Assembly (NCBI GenBank): GCA_003231795.1
Contig: QIJI01000430.1
Coordinates: 1-14,468 of the forward strand
Direction of reading: 5' to 3'
Length of the DNA stretch: 14,468 nt
From: Gammaproteobacteria bacterium
GTDB taxonomy: Bacteria > Pseudomonadota > Gammaproteobacteria > GCA-001735895
The stretch's first letter is position 1. Each line of letters opens with the position of its first letter. Under the pieces are notes generated by a model, which saw nothing but the letters and a program-made list of their open reading frames with translations, had not been told where the DNA came from and did no database searches. Position numbers and translations under genes: made by a program. Positions 14,291 to 14,468 of this stretch are shown here, one piece after another.

Positions 14291-14468
14291 AGTAACGCTG
14301 ATCAACCCCGGTTGCATCAATGAAGACCATATACACGTAGTTGCTGCAGTTATCTGGAGCCGGAGTCGAACCCGGTTTTTGATTGCCAAGCGTCAGAAGG
14401 GCAAGCATCTCGAAAATTACTGGGAATTTCCCGGAGGTAAATTCGAGTCGGGAGAATCACCGCTGCAA
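14271..14468 (+). CDS. mutT: MutT-type Nudix hydrolase (3' end cut off by window)
   Basis: Likely 8-oxo-dGTP diphosphatase, cleaning the nucleotide pool. The visible 66 residues include HVVAAVIWSRSRTRFLIAKRQKGKHLENYWEFPGGKFESGESPLQ: the MutT strand region and the first part of the Nudix box (GGKFESGES). The catalytic REUXEE part is beyond the window. I start at ATG 14271, which overlaps argJ by 20 bp; no other in-frame ATG precedes the conserved region. Many gammaproteobacteria have this gene directly after argJ, sometimes as a MutT-thiamine phosphate synthase fusion, which the truncation prevents me from judging. Confidence 0.88.
   Translation, partial: MPNIEAEVTLINPGCINEDHIHVVAAVIWSRSRTRFLIAKRQKGKHLENYWEFPGGKFESGESPLQ

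Noticed and set aside
14355..14376. Complement of GGAGTCGAACCCGG looks like a tRNA T-arm.
   Set aside because: It lies inside the well-supported MutT frame (IWSRSRTRF) and no anticodon or acceptor arm can be built around it.

Overview
This is an ordinary-looking stretch of gammaproteobacterial chromosome, almost entirely housekeeping genes. Evidence for the group is the dnaX-ybaB-recR cassette, the lpxC-M23 peptidase-secA-argJ-mutT order (the usual downstream flank of the division cluster in many gammaproteobacteria), and an Orn/RsgA/MotAB neighbourhood like that of Pseudomonas relatives. LpxC implies an outer membrane with lipid A, and MotAB with a sigma-28-type promoter implies a flagellated cell. 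I cannot place it below class. The sequence is AT/GC balanced with no obvious foreign gene island.

Layout. 1-2426 (+): 3' part of dnaX, then ybaB and recR, a replication/recombination operon. 2431-2552: a small non-coding element with terminal inverted repeats. 2576-2920 (+): hinT-like HIT protein, convergent with rsgA (2946-3902, -). 3928-4109: a 182-bp imperfect palindrome. 4126-5382 (-): Ste24-type M48 membrane protease, divergent from orn (5484-6029, +). 6183-6209: a strong match to a flagellar sigma-28 promoter, driving motA, motB and a PilZ-domain gene (6242-8248). 8451-14468 (+): lpxC, an M23 peptidase gene, secA, argJ and the start of a mutT-type Nudix gene.

How the genes work together. 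DnaX loads the clamp and organises the replisome, and YbaB/RecR belong to the linked recombination-repair cassette. The motA-motB-PilZ operon looks like a flagellar stator with a c-di-GMP effector made in the same transcript, so motility and its second-messenger brake would be co-expressed. lpxC, the M23 hydrolase and secA are envelope-biogenesis genes.

The most unusual content is non-coding. Two families of palindromic repeats occupy the spacers. One (TAGTGG/CTC termini, three copies at 2918-2948, 3928-4109 and 7013-7139) is bounded by TA dinucleotides, like IS630/mariner-derived MITEs or Correia elements. In two places it has landed exactly in stop codons, separating hinT from rsgA and motA from motB while regenerating TAG stops. 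The other (TTAAGGA..CTCTGA) lies in three spacers (dnaX/ybaB, recR/hinT, M48/orn). A further item is an E. coli-like programmed -1 frameshift site in dnaX (A AAA AAG, upstream Shine-Dalgarno-like AGGA, UGA one codon later). I found no defence system, phage, CRISPR array, rRNA or tRNA.
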